Assembly (NCBI GenBank): GCA_948567375.1
Contig: CAOYZS010000005.1
Location: forward strand, 992,001-1,056,000
DNA from: Lunularia cruciata
Taxonomy: Eukaryota; Streptophyta; Marchantiopsida; Lunulariales; Lunulariaceae
Length of the DNA stretch: 64,000 nt
Direction of reading: 5' to 3'
A program made the translations under genes and the position numbers. The notes beneath the pieces are model-generated. The model saw only the letters and a program-made list of their open reading frames with translations. It had not been told where the DNA came from and searched no databases. Below, piece by piece: positions 20,029 through 31,413 of the stretch. The stretch's first letter is position 1. The number at the start of each line of letters is the position of its first letter.

Positions 20029-23000
20029 TGTGGTACCTACATTCTTTGTTTTTTTCTGTTTTGTTAGCATTTGAAGAAGAAGTATGTAGATAGAGCCTAA
20101 AGAGGGCTAACCCGAGAAGAAATAAGAAGAAGCAAGGGTTTGAAGTAGAAACCCAAAGTCGACCTCGGGTGAAGACATGAAATAGAACCCAAAGACAAGA
20201 AGAAGAAGGAGAGACTTTCTATCAGGTGGTGTGAGCAGATCCAAAGAACCTGTAACAAACTTCTTCAGAGTCGGCACAATCAAGAAAGTACACGGGAAGA
20301 AAGTAATGACCTCAAGATCAAGAACTTCTTGATAGTGACAGGAAACAACTTCACCAAATCGGAGACAAGAGAGGAGCAACTAAAGAATGACTGATTGGCG
20401 CAGGACTAAATTTGCGAGTGGTGCAAGGAAGTAGAGCAATGTCCAGTCGCTATCCAATTCCTATTGATAGTCAACCCAAAGTGATGCAAATTGAAAATCC
20501 GCAAGAAGAGTGGGTAAGGATTTTGGGGACAAGCTTCCACAAGAAGAAGGTGAGGAAGCACACGATGACCCCAAAAATGAGTAAGCAGAGTGTGGTGAGG
20601 GGGCTTGCAATTCATAGATTAGAAGTAATAGCGTGGATCGAAGTCTTGACGAGACTTTGTATCATGTTCTTGGCTTGGACTAGAACTTCAGTTTTCCAGG
20701 TTTCATGGTAGAAATTACAACAAGCAATTGCAAGGATGGACCAAAGCATGAGGGGAAGAGAGGGAATCCTGCTCGATGGACAGAGGCGGATTGGAGAGTT
20801 GTGTTGGGAAGAGAAGCAGGAGAGGTGGGCGGTACCACCTTCTATCGGAAGTGTGATGCTTTAGAAGAGACTGCCAAAGTGAGGCATTTGTTGAATCGAC
20901 CTTGCACTAAGAATAGGTATAAGGTAGACAGTTATAGAGACCCAAGCAAAGAGGGATAGTAAGCACAATGATGGCAATGTTCAAGCCAGAGCAAACCACC
21001 TATGTTACTATGCACCAGGCGGTTTTCTTTCACCAAATGTTTGCGGGAGAGGCAGTAGATTGGGCAAAATGTCTACATCAGAGTGGGGCATATGATTTTA
21101 GGATGGAGAATGGATATGCCACCACATTACTTTGTGCCATTTGCAGCACACTTTTATTTTGGGTTGAATTTGCTTACTTTGGAAGAACAAAGTCAAATGC
21201 ATTTGCAATTTCATCCAAATTTACAAAAGGAGGCAGATGTGGATGAGCGATATTATATGGAGAGAGTGCAAGATGGGGATGCGTACTACAAGGAGAGTGG
21301 TAAGGAGAAGATCATAGCAATTGACCTTTCAAGAGTGAGAAAGAGAGCCAAGCTTGAGAGTCATGTTGCGACAGTCCAGCCCCAAAAAGTTCCAAAGCTT
21401 AACCCAACGGTGGTGGTAGTGAAGACAAGGAAGCCATGCACAAAGAAGAAGAAGAGTCGGAAGGAGAAACCGGATCGAAGGAAGGAATGTCGGGAGAAGA
21501 AGAGGAGTTCACGCTACAAAGTGAAGAATCAAGCAATGATAGCAAAGGTGAAGCGGAGGTTCAGCAAACGTGACAGCCAATGATCGAGGCAGGAAAGCCG
21601 AGTCCCAAAGTTTCCATGCTTGAATGAGGAAGTGAGAGGAAGAAGGAAGAGAAAGTTGTGGCACAACCCTGAACTGCCAAGGGTAAGAATGCTATGAATG
21701 TATCTGAAGAAGGGCCTAGTAAAGTTACTCTAGAAGGAGGAGAAAGTTCAGAAGAAGAATCTTTGAAGGTGCAAAGATCACGACTTTGGGGCAAGGTGCA
21801 AGACGTAGAGTGGTCGGAATCTGAAGTCCGAGCTGATGATGCAAGGTGCAAAGGAGTGGACTATTTGTCCAGAATAGTATGTCCGTTGTTGATGATGTTG
21901 CAGCAGAAGAAGATGGAGATGGTAAGTGCCAATTTTGAGATGCCAGATGAATTTGCAATAGTAAAGACCTAGAGTGCAGAAACATTGTTGTTGTGAAGTA
22001 AGTTGACAAGGGTGAAAATGGAAGTCAAAGAACTTTGGGTTGAGGAGGTTCTTTGGAGTAAGCACTTTGAGGTGACAAGGGAGGAATTAGTAAAGAGTCA
22101 CGAGGAGGCAAAGGAGATGACTGAGATGGTTACAATGTTGAAAGAAGAACTTGCAGATGTGCGTGTAGAGTTGATACACTCCAAAGCAATTACTACGGTG
22201 ATGGAGCAAGAGTTGGAGAGTCTCAAGAAGAAGGCAGCGGAGAAAGATCAAGCCTGGCAACAAGAATTAGTGGAACGCAGTAGAGAAGAAGATCAATTGC
22301 AAGGATTGGTGAGAGTAGCGGAGGAGCAACTCTCTATGAATCGGAGAGAGAAGGAGGCATTGAAGGCTGAGCAGATGAAGAGAAGAGAATTTGAAGATGA
22401 GCTCTAGATGTATCGCAATGAATTGGAGGAAGAAAGGAAGAAGGAGAAGCTTCCATTGTAGAAGAAGCTAATGAAGTAGAGGGAGTTGTCAATGAAATCA
22501 AGGCCATGCTGAGCACAGAAGTGAATGTAAACTTGAAGAGGTGAGATTGCATGAGCTGAAGTTATTAGTGCAGGAGATGCGCAAGAGGAAGGCGAAGGAC
22601 ATTGAGTTGAATAATCTCTTAATTTGTTTGTAAGATAGTGTAGATAGAAAGATGTTAGAGGTGGGAGACAATGTGTGTCTCAAACTAGATCTTGTTAGAA
22701 CGGAGTTAGCTGAACTTCATAGTGAGGTAGAAGAAGTACGAAGACCGAAAGTTGTAGAAGTCGGAGTAGAAGTGTCTTTGGAGTTGTTCTCTGAAACCTT
22801 AGAGAAGAGTGGGTTAGGAGATAAAGAGTTAGGGCAATTACCTGAGACCTCAATTGTAGATTGTAGTGCAAAAATTGTAGAAATAGAAGAGTTAGGAGTA
22901 GAATTGGATTGGGCCAAGGATGGGGAAATTATAGAGAGATCATCGGGTTTGAAAGCCAATGATAAGGTTGACATCGGATCAGAGTAGAAACAGATTTGAG

Positions 23001-23784
23001 ATTGGAAGAGGCAAATATGAAGAGGTGCATTGTCATTTCGGATCTGTAGGTTTGTAGAGTTGTTGTAGAACGGTATTTTTGTTAGCAATTGTTGATTGCT
23101 CTACTATTTAAGAGTGGCATTCGCAATATTATGTTGTTTAGTGCCCATAATTTTTGAGAATAGATAAAGCAAAGTGCTGTGAAGCAATGCTTGTTGCTTG
23201 AGCTTGATTTTGAGTATCAACATTGTGTTTGTGTTTGTGAGTGTGTGGAGAAATTCAAAGTGCAAGTTAGTGTGCTTGTTGGATGTTGGATTCCGCAGCC
23301 TTGATCTTTACCCTGTGTGTTTGATCTTGAGTGAAGTGCAATTGAAGCAATGCTTTGACAGATCTAAGAGGAATTGTAGTGTTGGTAGTATTTTACATTT
23401 GTAAGTGCAGCGCATTGTTGATGTGAAGCAATTTTGATCAAGGAAATTGTGCCTTAGTGGAGGGGTGGAACACAATTTTGAGGCAAAGTTGTTTTGCAGT
23501 GAAGTGCCATTTTTGGGAGAGCCTCAATCATCACAATCAAGATTGTTTGGAAAGAATTGAAGGAGTTGTGATTAAGAAGTGTTGATTTGTGACGAGACTG
23601 TGAGTCAGTGCTTGTTACTCTCTTCTGGGTGTAGTTTCTACCTGAGAGATTAAAGAAGAACCCAAGAAGAACTAAGATTGTTACTGTTTGACTTTGTATT
23701 TGACCAATTCTGAATAGCATCTCTACGGGAATGAAACATTACTTACCTGATTACTGCAAAAGTGATATTTGCCGGGTTGTCACA
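20029..23784 (+). mobile_element. L7: giant solo LTR (3.76 kb, +)
   Basis: It starts TGTGGTACCTACA at 20029 and ends GGGTTGTCACA at 23784, and has no gag or pol. Leader 20029-20438, ORF 20439-22987, TATTTAAG at 23105-23112, R/U5 tail to the end. It lies in opposite orientation in the tail of L8. Its N-terminal coding region (FYRKCDALEETAKVRHLL) is closer to E10, L11 and L14 than to L5 and L6, which suggests two subfamilies of the long LTR. Confidence 0.93.
20439..22987 (+). pseudogene. U3 coiled-coil ORF (L7)
   Basis: It runs from ATG 20439 (MSSRYPIPIDSQ) to TAG 22985-22987. The open pieces are long: 20439-20711, 20705-20959, 21083-21583, 21694-21972, 22003-22407 and 22652-22987. They cover the N-terminal region, a very basic stretch, the coil (EQELESLKKKAAEKDQAWQQ) and the tail (LEKSGLGDKELGQLPETS). 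The hinge is Lys/Arg-rich (KPCTKKKKSRKEKPDRRKE) where L5 is acidic. Frameshifts lie near 20700, 20960, 21100 and 22400, and there are stops at 21970 and 22632. Confidence 0.78.
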
Positions 23785-23789
23785 CATGG

Positions 23790-25213
23790 CTCCAATTGCA
23801 CTTCACTCAAGATCAAACACACAGAATAAAGATCAAGGCTATGGAATCCATCATCCAACACGCACTAACTTGCACTTCAGAATTCTCCAAACACTCACAA
23901 ACACAAACACATAATTGATCCTCGAAATTAAGCTCAAGCTATGAGCACTAAAATCAGCACTTTGCTTTATCTATTCTCAGAATTATGAATAACCCTAAAC
24001 AACATACTGCAAATGCCTCCTTTAAATAAGCAAATTCTTTGACAATTATCTAACTTCCTAAACTACCTACTAATAACTTTACCAACCTAAAGATGCAAAA
24101 TGACAAACCACCTCTTCATATCTGCCTCTTCAAATCTTAAATCTGTTACTACTCTGATCCAATGTCTACTTCTTCTTCGGCTTTGAATCTCAGAGTAACC
24201 TCACATACTACTCTATCCTTAGGTTTACCAACTACCAATTCTAATGCCTCTTCACTCTGATCTGTAATTCCTATCATGGACAATCTACATACATCTTCTT
24301 CATGCAACCCATTTTTCTCTAATATCTCCAATGTCAACTCCAAAGACATTTGGATGCCTACTTCTTCTATTTTGGGTCTAACTACTATCAATTCTTGTGC
24401 TAATTCTACTTTATCCTCATCAATAATTGTAATTGAAAGCATGTGTACACTATCTACGCCTTCAAATTTTAACCCACTTTCCCCTAATCGCTCACGTAAC
24501 TGACCCAAAGACACTGTCTAATCTTGCACTTTGGGTTCATTCAGTTATACTATTTCTCTTCTAATTCTATCTGATCTTCAATCAAAATTGAAATTGAAGT
24601 CACACGTATCCTAAATATCTTCTTTCTCTACTCTAACTTCCTTTGATGCCTCTTGCAAGACTCTCAAAGTCACCTTCACTGCACTTTGAGGTCTGACTAC
24701 CTTGGATATAGTCACATTTGTCCTAAAGCAAAGAAACTTCTAACCCGAAGTCATAAAGAACTGAAGTACTGCGAACCGAAGACACTCAACTACTTTATAC
24801 ATCTACTCCTAAAACTTCAAATACTTGTAACTTCTGCTACAGACCTCCAAACTCTATGATTTTGATGGCAGCAGAAAGCCCTGAATGGGGAGCCTCCAAC
24901 AAAATAAAGCACAAATGATTTGGACTTTTTTCATTGAGATATGGCTCCCATAGTAATCCTGACCTGCAACTTCCATTCCTCCTTCGGGTCTGCACTCCTT
25001 CAGCATCTGATCCAAGTTTTTCTTCCTCTGACACGAAGTAAGTTTCTTTGGATTTGATCCAATCCAAGTCCTTCTTCCTCCAACATGAAGTTAACTTCCT
25101 TGGGCCTGATCAAAACACACGTTTCCCCTCATTTCTTCTCCATTTGATTTCAATTTGGTTTCAGCAAGGCACTTCTTCAAAACTCATCCAAAATGAAAAA
25201 TGTGGGTACCACA
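23790..25213 (-). mobile_element. L8, right piece: type B 3' LTR of E8
   Basis: This is the continuation of L8. On the - strand the LTR starts TGTGGTACCCACA at 25213, directly after a polypurine tract and integrase, so it is the 3' LTR of E8. With 19676-20028 it totals about 1.78 kb plus the missing end, which matches type B L2 (1.9 kb). It lacks the long coiled coil. The E8 5' LTR, by contrast, carries that coil. Confidence 0.88.
24149..24514 (-). CDS. Small ORF of type B LTR (L8)
   Basis: This 121-codon open frame parallels 3105-3488: MSLGQLRERLGESGLKFEGV at the start, a central LTLEILEKNGL motif and EEEVDIGSE at the end. Two type B LTRs therefore keep the same short frame open, with many differences in the bases. 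The last ~90 residues match the long ORF tail. Function is unknown. Confidence 0.5.
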   Translation of the reverse strand: MSLGQLRERLGESGLKFEGVDSVHMLSITIIDEDKVELAQELIVVRPKIEEVGIQMSLELTLEILEKNGLHEEDVCRLSMIGITDQSEEALELVVGKPKDRVVCEVTLRFKAEEEVDIGSE

Positions 25214-25228
25214 TACCCCCTTTCCTCA
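25214..25228 (-). other. Polypurine tract of E8
   Basis: On the - strand a run of G and A ending GGGGGTA lies immediately before the LTR start and overlaps the integrase stop codon. Confidence 0.8.
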
Positions 25229-26517
25229 AAAGAAAGCATCCTCATGAACACCAACAATTGGTTCTTTATACAAGTCGGGTCTGTGGTCCAATATTTTTGA
25301 ACTCTCCACCCGTTTACTCAAGTGGCAAAAGGATTGCCTTCCAAGTCTGCAAGTTGAATTAAACCATTGGCATATATGTGCACAACACAATATGGCCCCA
25401 TCCACCTTAAATGCAGTTTGCCTAGAAAAAATAGTTTACAATTGTCATATAACAACACAAAATCACCCTCTTGAACAGCCACATGCTTGATTTTCTTATT
25501 GTGCCTGACTTTCCTTTGTTCTTGCACTTCCTTCATGGTTTGCATTGCATTGTCCCTTTTCTCTTCTAACCATATTAGTTGATGGATCCAAAGATCATGG
25601 CTTTCTTTCTCTGATAATCATTCCTCACAAAGAATCCGATATGACGGTTCTTCAAATTCAACTAGTAGTATGGGATGCAACTTGTATGTCAAAAAATATG
25701 GAGTTTGTTTGGTTGTAATCTTTGTAGTCATTTTGTATGCCCACAAAGCTACAAGTAACTTTGTGTTCCAATCGTATGCATAAATTATTATCACCTTGTT
25801 CAAGATTTTACAAATCAATCCATTGGCCTTCTCCGTTAATCCATTTGCTTTTGGGTTATAGGGAGTCATCTTCCGATGTTTAATCCGGAAGTACTTGGTT
25901 AATGTTCCACCATGGAGTTCAAAAAATGAGTCCCTTGATCACTCACCAATTTCAGAGGACACCTGTAACATGAAATGATGTTTTGGAAGAAAAATTCTAC
26001 CACTATTTTTGCATCATCTCTCCATGTTGCTTTAGCTTCTACCATCTTGGTAGCATAATCAGTGCATACCAAGATGTATGTCTTCCTCGTGACTCGGGTC
26101 ACTAGTTGAATTGGAGTCAATACCCCATTTCTCACATAGAGCCAATGGCAAAATTTGTCTCCAAGGCCATTGGGAAGTAGCCATTGGTTTTCTTGTTCTT
26201 TGGCAAGCATCACAACTTTGAATATAGGCGTAAGTGTCTTTATACATCAAAGGCCACCAATACCCTACTAAAAGGATTTTCTTTACAGTATTCTTTAGAG
26301 CATAGTGTCCTCCCGATGCTTCAAAGTATAAGGAATCAATAACTCCTTTGACTTTGTATGCCTCCAAACATCTCCTAAGTACTTTGTCTTTGCACATCTT
26401 AAATAAAATGTTGTGTTTTAGTTGGTATGGTCCCATTATCTTGAGGAAGACTGCCCTCTGCTCTAGGTCCAGCCCCTCAGGACAATGACAAGTATGCATA
26501 TAGTGATATTTGGCCAC
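25226..26517 (-). pseudogene. pol: Integrase of E8
   Basis: On the - strand: the zinc domain (SLYFEASGGHYALKN, then CDACQ), the core with LVCTDYATKMVEA, LVSDQGTHFLNS and NPKANGLTEKANGL, and the GPY module (LHLRWMGPY). The first core Asp region (KWGID) runs into a frameshift near 26110, and other frame changes follow at 25890 and 25600. Gene order and sequence match the intact E10 integrase. It inserts the cDNA into the host genome. Confidence 0.85.
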
Positions 26518-27060
26518 ATACCTTGTACTTCACATAGCCATCAAATGATATGGCTCTTCATCATGAAACCAATCATCGACTTCCAAGTCTTGGTCTTGAG
26601 TTTCTAACCTAAATAGGAAGTCCACATTTGAATGCAAAGCTCCCTTCCTTACTTGTGCAATGTATGTGAATTCTTGTTACAACAAGATCCATCTTGCAGT
26701 TTGCTCAGAGAAGTCTGCCTTCTTGACCAAATGTTACAACGCGTAATGGTCAACATAGAAGACAAACTCGTAGTGTTGGGATACCCAACACTACATGTTG
26801 GGTATCCCAACATGTAGTGGCAAAACTTCTTGCATGCATAAACCATTCTAAGTGCTTCTCTTTCAGTCATCAAATAGTTTTCTTTTGAAATTGATAATTG
26901 TTGGTTGGCATAGTAAATTGGGTAGTTGTTCTTCTTCTCATCCTTCTGACTTAAGATGACTCCGATTTCCATGGACAAAGTGTCCACATACACATGAAAA
27001 TGGGCATCCCAATTTGGTGCCCTCATAATTGGTGCTTCAACTAGTTTCTTCTTCAATACT
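26518..27060 (-). pseudogene. pol: RNase H of E8
   Basis: This is the - strand RNase H region: HVYVDTLSMEIGVILSQKD, YYANQQLSISKENYLMTERE and, near 26605, HSNVDFLFRLE. The last Asp, part of the catalytic set, is present here although E10 has Tyr. A 31-base palindrome (26789-26819) interrupts the CHYLLGY segment. RNase H removes genomic RNA from the RNA/DNA hybrid. Confidence 0.8.
26771..26819. repeat. Two overlapping perfect palindromes
   Basis: TAGTGTTGGG/CCCAACACTA (26771-26793, 3-base centre ATA) overlaps CACTACATGTTGGG/CCCAACATGTAGTG (26789-26819, centre TAT). The other copies of this RNase H site, near 43010 and 55765, lack about 32 of these bases, so this is a local inverted insertion. 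Confidence 0.9.
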
Positions 27061-27900
27061 TAGAAACCTTCTTCTTGTTTTTCTTCCCACAAGTAGTCTT
27101 TGGACTTCTTCAAAAGCTTTGTAAGGGGTGTAGCAAGCACCATGTAGTTTGATACAAAGCGTTTGTAGTATCGGACATGTCCCAAGAAGGCTCTCAGCTC
27201 TTGGATGTTTTTAGGGGATTCCAAAGCTTAGATAACTTTTACCTTCTCAACATCAACTTCAATACCTTGGCTTGACACCCGATGCCCCAAAATAATCCCT
27301 TCCTTTATTTCAAAGAAGCATTTCTCCAAGTGTAACGACAAACTAGCAAAACAACACCTTTCAAAAGTTTGGCAAAGGTAATCTAAATGTACTTCTCTTT
27401 GCCCAAACACACAAAAAACATCAATGAAGGCGTCCACAAATTTGTACAAAAGAGTCCTTGAAGATTGTATTCATCATCAGCTAGAAAGTAGCAAGAGCAT
27501 TACACAACCCAAAGGGCATTTGATTCTAAGCAAAAGTGCTCCAATCGGTAGTGAATGTAGTTTTATCCTTGTCTTCATTTTGGATGGGTACTTGATTATA
27601 CCTTGAAAATCCATCAAGAAAATTGTAGCAAGGATGACCAACTGCTTGGTCCAAAATGGCATCAGTAAATGGCAAGGGATGATGATCCTTCCTTGTGATT
27701 GTATTCAGCTCACAAAAATCTTGGCACACTCAAATCTTCCCCATTTTCTTTTTCGGGACAGTGACAATGGGTGAGACCCACTCACTACTAAATACAAGAA
27801 AGATTATTCTGGCCCCTAAGTACTTGTAGATTCCATCTTTTACCAAGGGTGAGTACTTTGGGTTCAGGCAGTACTGACTTTGCTAAACAGGAACAACACC
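27061..27900 (-). pseudogene. pol: Reverse transcriptase of E8, catalytic Asp lost
   Basis: The - strand carries DFCELNTITRKDHHPLPFTD, GHPCYNFLDGFSRYNQV, the thumb-like segment (LGHRVSSQGIEVDVEKVKVI) and the active-site box. There FIDD reads FIDV because GAT became GTT (plus 27416-27418), which removes one of the two metal-binding Asp residues. Frameshifts near 27530 and 27230 and a small deletion around 27490 break it further. It could not copy RNA. Confidence 0.85.
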
Positions 27901-28730
27901 TTCAACCATATCAATCTGGTGCTCTCCAAATTATTGTGGATACCTAGCATTTGATCAATAGACCAAGAAAATACATCCTAGAATTCTATAAACAAGTAGT
28001 GTATCCTGCCAATTCCTTTGAAGTAACTATCTTCAAAATCTTCAATTCCTTTAGTCAAGACAACATCTTGATAGTCATCGAGGTTGATAACTCCTTCAAC
28101 ATGACTCACTCAACTTAGTCCAAGTCAAACTGCAGTCAAACCCTCTTCCTCCAAGTTGTTTTCACCTGAGACGATGTTGTATGGGTCTTTGTCTTCGACA
28201 TCTACCTCATAGCATTCCAAGTAGTTGACTTGGACTTTGTCTTTAGAGTCTCCTAAAGAGAAAGATGATGAATCTTTGGATTCATCTTTGTCTTCTGACA
28301 AAGTTGTTTCTCCAAGGTGGGGAACCTTCATCCAACTCACCATTACCAGCTTCGGGTCTTCGGACAAAATGTCCTTGAACCAAATTTCTGCTGGTGCCAA
28401 TCCACAACAACTTGGGCACTATACAACCAGGGTCTTTTGATCAATAATGGGTAACCAATTTTGGTTACTAGTCACAACAATATGTAATCTAATTTGAAGG
28501 GCACCCCTCCAATGATCATAGTAATATTTGACAGCATGCCCAAAGGCCATCTTCTGGTTTGAACCGCAAATTTCAGAATTTAGGGTGTTGGTTCAAACAT
28601 TATATACCTCAGTCAATATGCAATGTCTTCTATCATGACATTCACACCTGACATTGAATCAATGGGTATGGATGTGATCATGCAGCCTGTGATCTTTGCG
28701 TCCACTTCGGGAGATCCCAAATCTTCTTGT
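27901..28730 (-). pseudogene. pol: Protease and acidic spacer of E8
   Basis: On the - strand the protease lies at about 28480-28730. The expected DLGSGVNVM reads DSMSGVNVM here, so the catalytic DLG turn is damaged. Between protease and RT lies an acidic, Ser-rich spacer (DKDESKDSSSFSLGDSKDK, then YLECYEVDVEDKDPYN; 28125-28400) that is also present in E9, E10 and E11. The protease cuts the Gag-Pol polyprotein. Confidence 0.75.
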
Positions 28731-31388
28731 TCAATATGATAAATTGCCGGGCAAGTCTTTCTTGGTCATTGCCCTTACTTTCTTGAGAGTTGAACTCAGC
28801 TGCTTCTTGTACAACTTATTGTCGTCCCACAATTTCTTAAATGTGACATTAGCACTTGTAGATGCCAAATTGGCAACAATATTGTGAGGAACTCTTCCCA
28901 ACTTCATCTTCTTCACTTTTGTCTTTGGTGCCAAAGTCTTTCCTTGTTCAAATTGGACTTTGGGGTGCTTTAAGATGGTGACCAGAGTACTGGCGGTCTT
29001 ACCCAAAGCCAAGGTGGGCAAACCCAGAGTTCATTGGTTTGCCCATCTTGGCTTGGATTAGATCCTTTACTTCAGATCTGATATCTACCGGAAACACAAG
29101 AGGACCCATCTTCTTATCCTACAAACTCATCTCCCAAGTTCTTTATATTGCTTTTTTGATTTCCTTTTGCAAAGCTTTTGCTTTGGCTTTTGCTAGAATC
29201 TCTTCCTCCTTGGCAAAAAGAATAGCTTTTGGACACAACCTCTTCGCCTTTTGTGAAGACAAAGATGTAGTACTTGCTTCTTTGGGATCACGCTTCTTCT
29301 TATCCGAGCATGTCTCAACCTTCAAAATTTTGAGGTTGGTCATTCTCCTTCAGAGGCCGGATTACCTTCTTGAGGCCTCTCCTCCTCAAGTGTTATACAA
29401 TTTACATTGGTATCCCCTTTCACCTAGAGCACAACATGCTCAGCCGGGGTCTGTACATATTTTACAGGCGGCTTCAGGTTTGGTGGTTGCGGGCACTGAT
29501 TTCCAGTATGCCCCAATCTCTTACAAATTTTGCATAGCAGAACATACCTAATTTGCCATCTTGGCTCGGGACAGTTTGGAGACTAATGTCCCATCGAGCC
29601 ACAATTATAACAAGCACCCACTGCAACATTTTGAGGCCTATTTTGGCCACCCATTGGTGGTCTTCATGGGGGACCATTTTTGTTATACTCCCTTGGTCCA
29701 TACCTCGGATCTTGATATGATGTGCTTGCCTAAGGCTGCACCTCTTGGGTCTGGTACACAACCTCATCTTCCTCACTTTGGTCCCAACTTGGAATCTAAT
29801 CAATTTGTTGCACTGGAAATGCAATGCAAGTCAAACACTCCATATTAGCATGGCCAGATTTACCACACGTAGTGCACCATACATTTGGTTTGCCAAATGA
29901 AGGAAGCTTTCTTCGGTCCTTAGCCCTAATCATTTGGATCTTGAAATCTGCAAACTCTTTAATAAGAGTATATAGCTTTTGATCCGCCTTATGTCCATTC
30001 TTTGCTGGAGGTGTCACTGGTTTCTTTCCTCCATGTCTTCTAATTCTTCTTGGCTTTGAATCTTCTATGGATTCTGAAGAAGAACAGGAAGACGTGGAAG
30101 ATTCCTCCAAAGAAGGGGATGTGTTGCAAGAAGCTCTCCTTCTAGGCTTCTTTCCTTTCTTCTCCCAATTTCTTCTATTGCTGGATGAGTGAGAGTGGGC
30201 CGCCTCATACCAAGCAACATGTTTGAGTACTTTGTCCAAGGAAGTTACATTCCTCTCCTTGGCAAAGATACAAATCTCCGGTGAGAGTCCGCCAAGGAAC
30301 CAGGTAATGGCTTGGGCATCAGAGTAACCTTCCACACTGGATTGCTTTGGGACTTGGTTCACGAGAGCCATGAATAGCTCAGAGTAGTCTCTCAACTTCT
30401 CCTTCTTTCCTTGGTCCAAATCATTGAGTGCCACAAAGACACTTGTATCATAGTTCAACTTCTTGGAATCATTCCAGGAAGCCATTTTGCAAGTTTGCCC
30501 AGCCGGCTAGTATGTACTCCTTCTGGGTTACATGGGTACACCAGCTCTGGGCTTTCTTTTGGAGCAAACTTGGAAAGATTCATAGACAATCCATAGAGTC
30601 ATGTTCCTTGTTGTCAAGGGAAATGACTTTGAATTCTTTGATAATTTCACCACAATCTTTGTCTTGTTCTGTCCCCTTATACTTTTGATAGGCATGTCGG
30701 GTGATAGGTAATGAAGTCATTGTTTGACTTGATGGAATTGGCTGTGGTAAGGTTGAACTTGATGGACCCAATGAAATGGCTGGTGTTGACATCATGTTGA
30801 TAGCCCAAGCGTTCCAATTAGTCAAGTTCAAAGTGGGGTCTTTGTCAACAGATTCTCCTTCTCTGATGGTGTCGACTTTGACTAGAAATGGAGCAAGAGG
30901 TTCAACTCTTTGAAAGTGTTTGTGAAAATTTTCTCAAGCCAACCAAGGAATTCTTTGTAAGAGATGTTGGCACTCTTCTTCCGTTAAAGTTTGTGCTATC
31001 TTTTCAAGAATGAATTTCTTTATAAACTTGACTTCCTTTACAACTTTAGGGGAAGTTGGTCTACTAGGTCACAACAAGTATGTTTGCCTACTGGAGTCTT
31101 TCTTCTTCTTGCAAGATGGAGATGAGAAGTAGCCTTGCCACCCGCCCTCTCATTTCTTTTGTTTAAGTTCTTGCAAGGCTTCTTGAAGTTCATGAAGAAG
31201 TTGAAAGTCCAATGCCTCTCGTTTGGTTTTGTCAAAAGTAGATTGAATCTTTTGGCATTCTTCTTCTTCACAATGCAAATTTCATCTTCAAACTCTTTCT
31301 TCCATTGGTCTCTCAATGCAGACATTCATATTGGTTCCAAAACCAGTCAAAATTTTGGCTTCATATTCTTCCACTTCAGAGATTTGTA
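28731..31388 (-). pseudogene. gag: gag of E8
   Basis: On the - strand the Gag protein is well covered: the capsid region in the open frame 29796-30485 (EKLRDYSELFMALVNQVPKQ, then ITWFLGGLSPEICIFAKERN), the Ser-rich linker, knuckle 1 (CTTCGKSGHANMEC), knuckle 2 and 3 remnants near 29600 and 29500, and the Lys-rich C-terminus (KALQKEIKKAI). Several frameshifts and stops are present. The 5' end joins the primer site normally, unlike in E10. Confidence 0.82.
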
Positions 31389-31406
31389 TCCTTGGCTGCG
31401 GCACCA
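31389..31406 (-). other. Primer-binding site of E8
   Basis: On the - strand TGGTGCCGCAGCCAAGGA lies 7 bases after the LTR end. Two positions differ by CpG-type changes from the E4 site. It fits the same tRNA-Arg-like primer. Confidence 0.78.
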
Positions 31407-31413
31407 AAAATCA

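Noticed and set aside
31380..31410. A tRNA gene at the primer-binding sites
   Set aside because: Only 18 bases match a tRNA 3' end. There are no A or B box and no cloverleaf around them.
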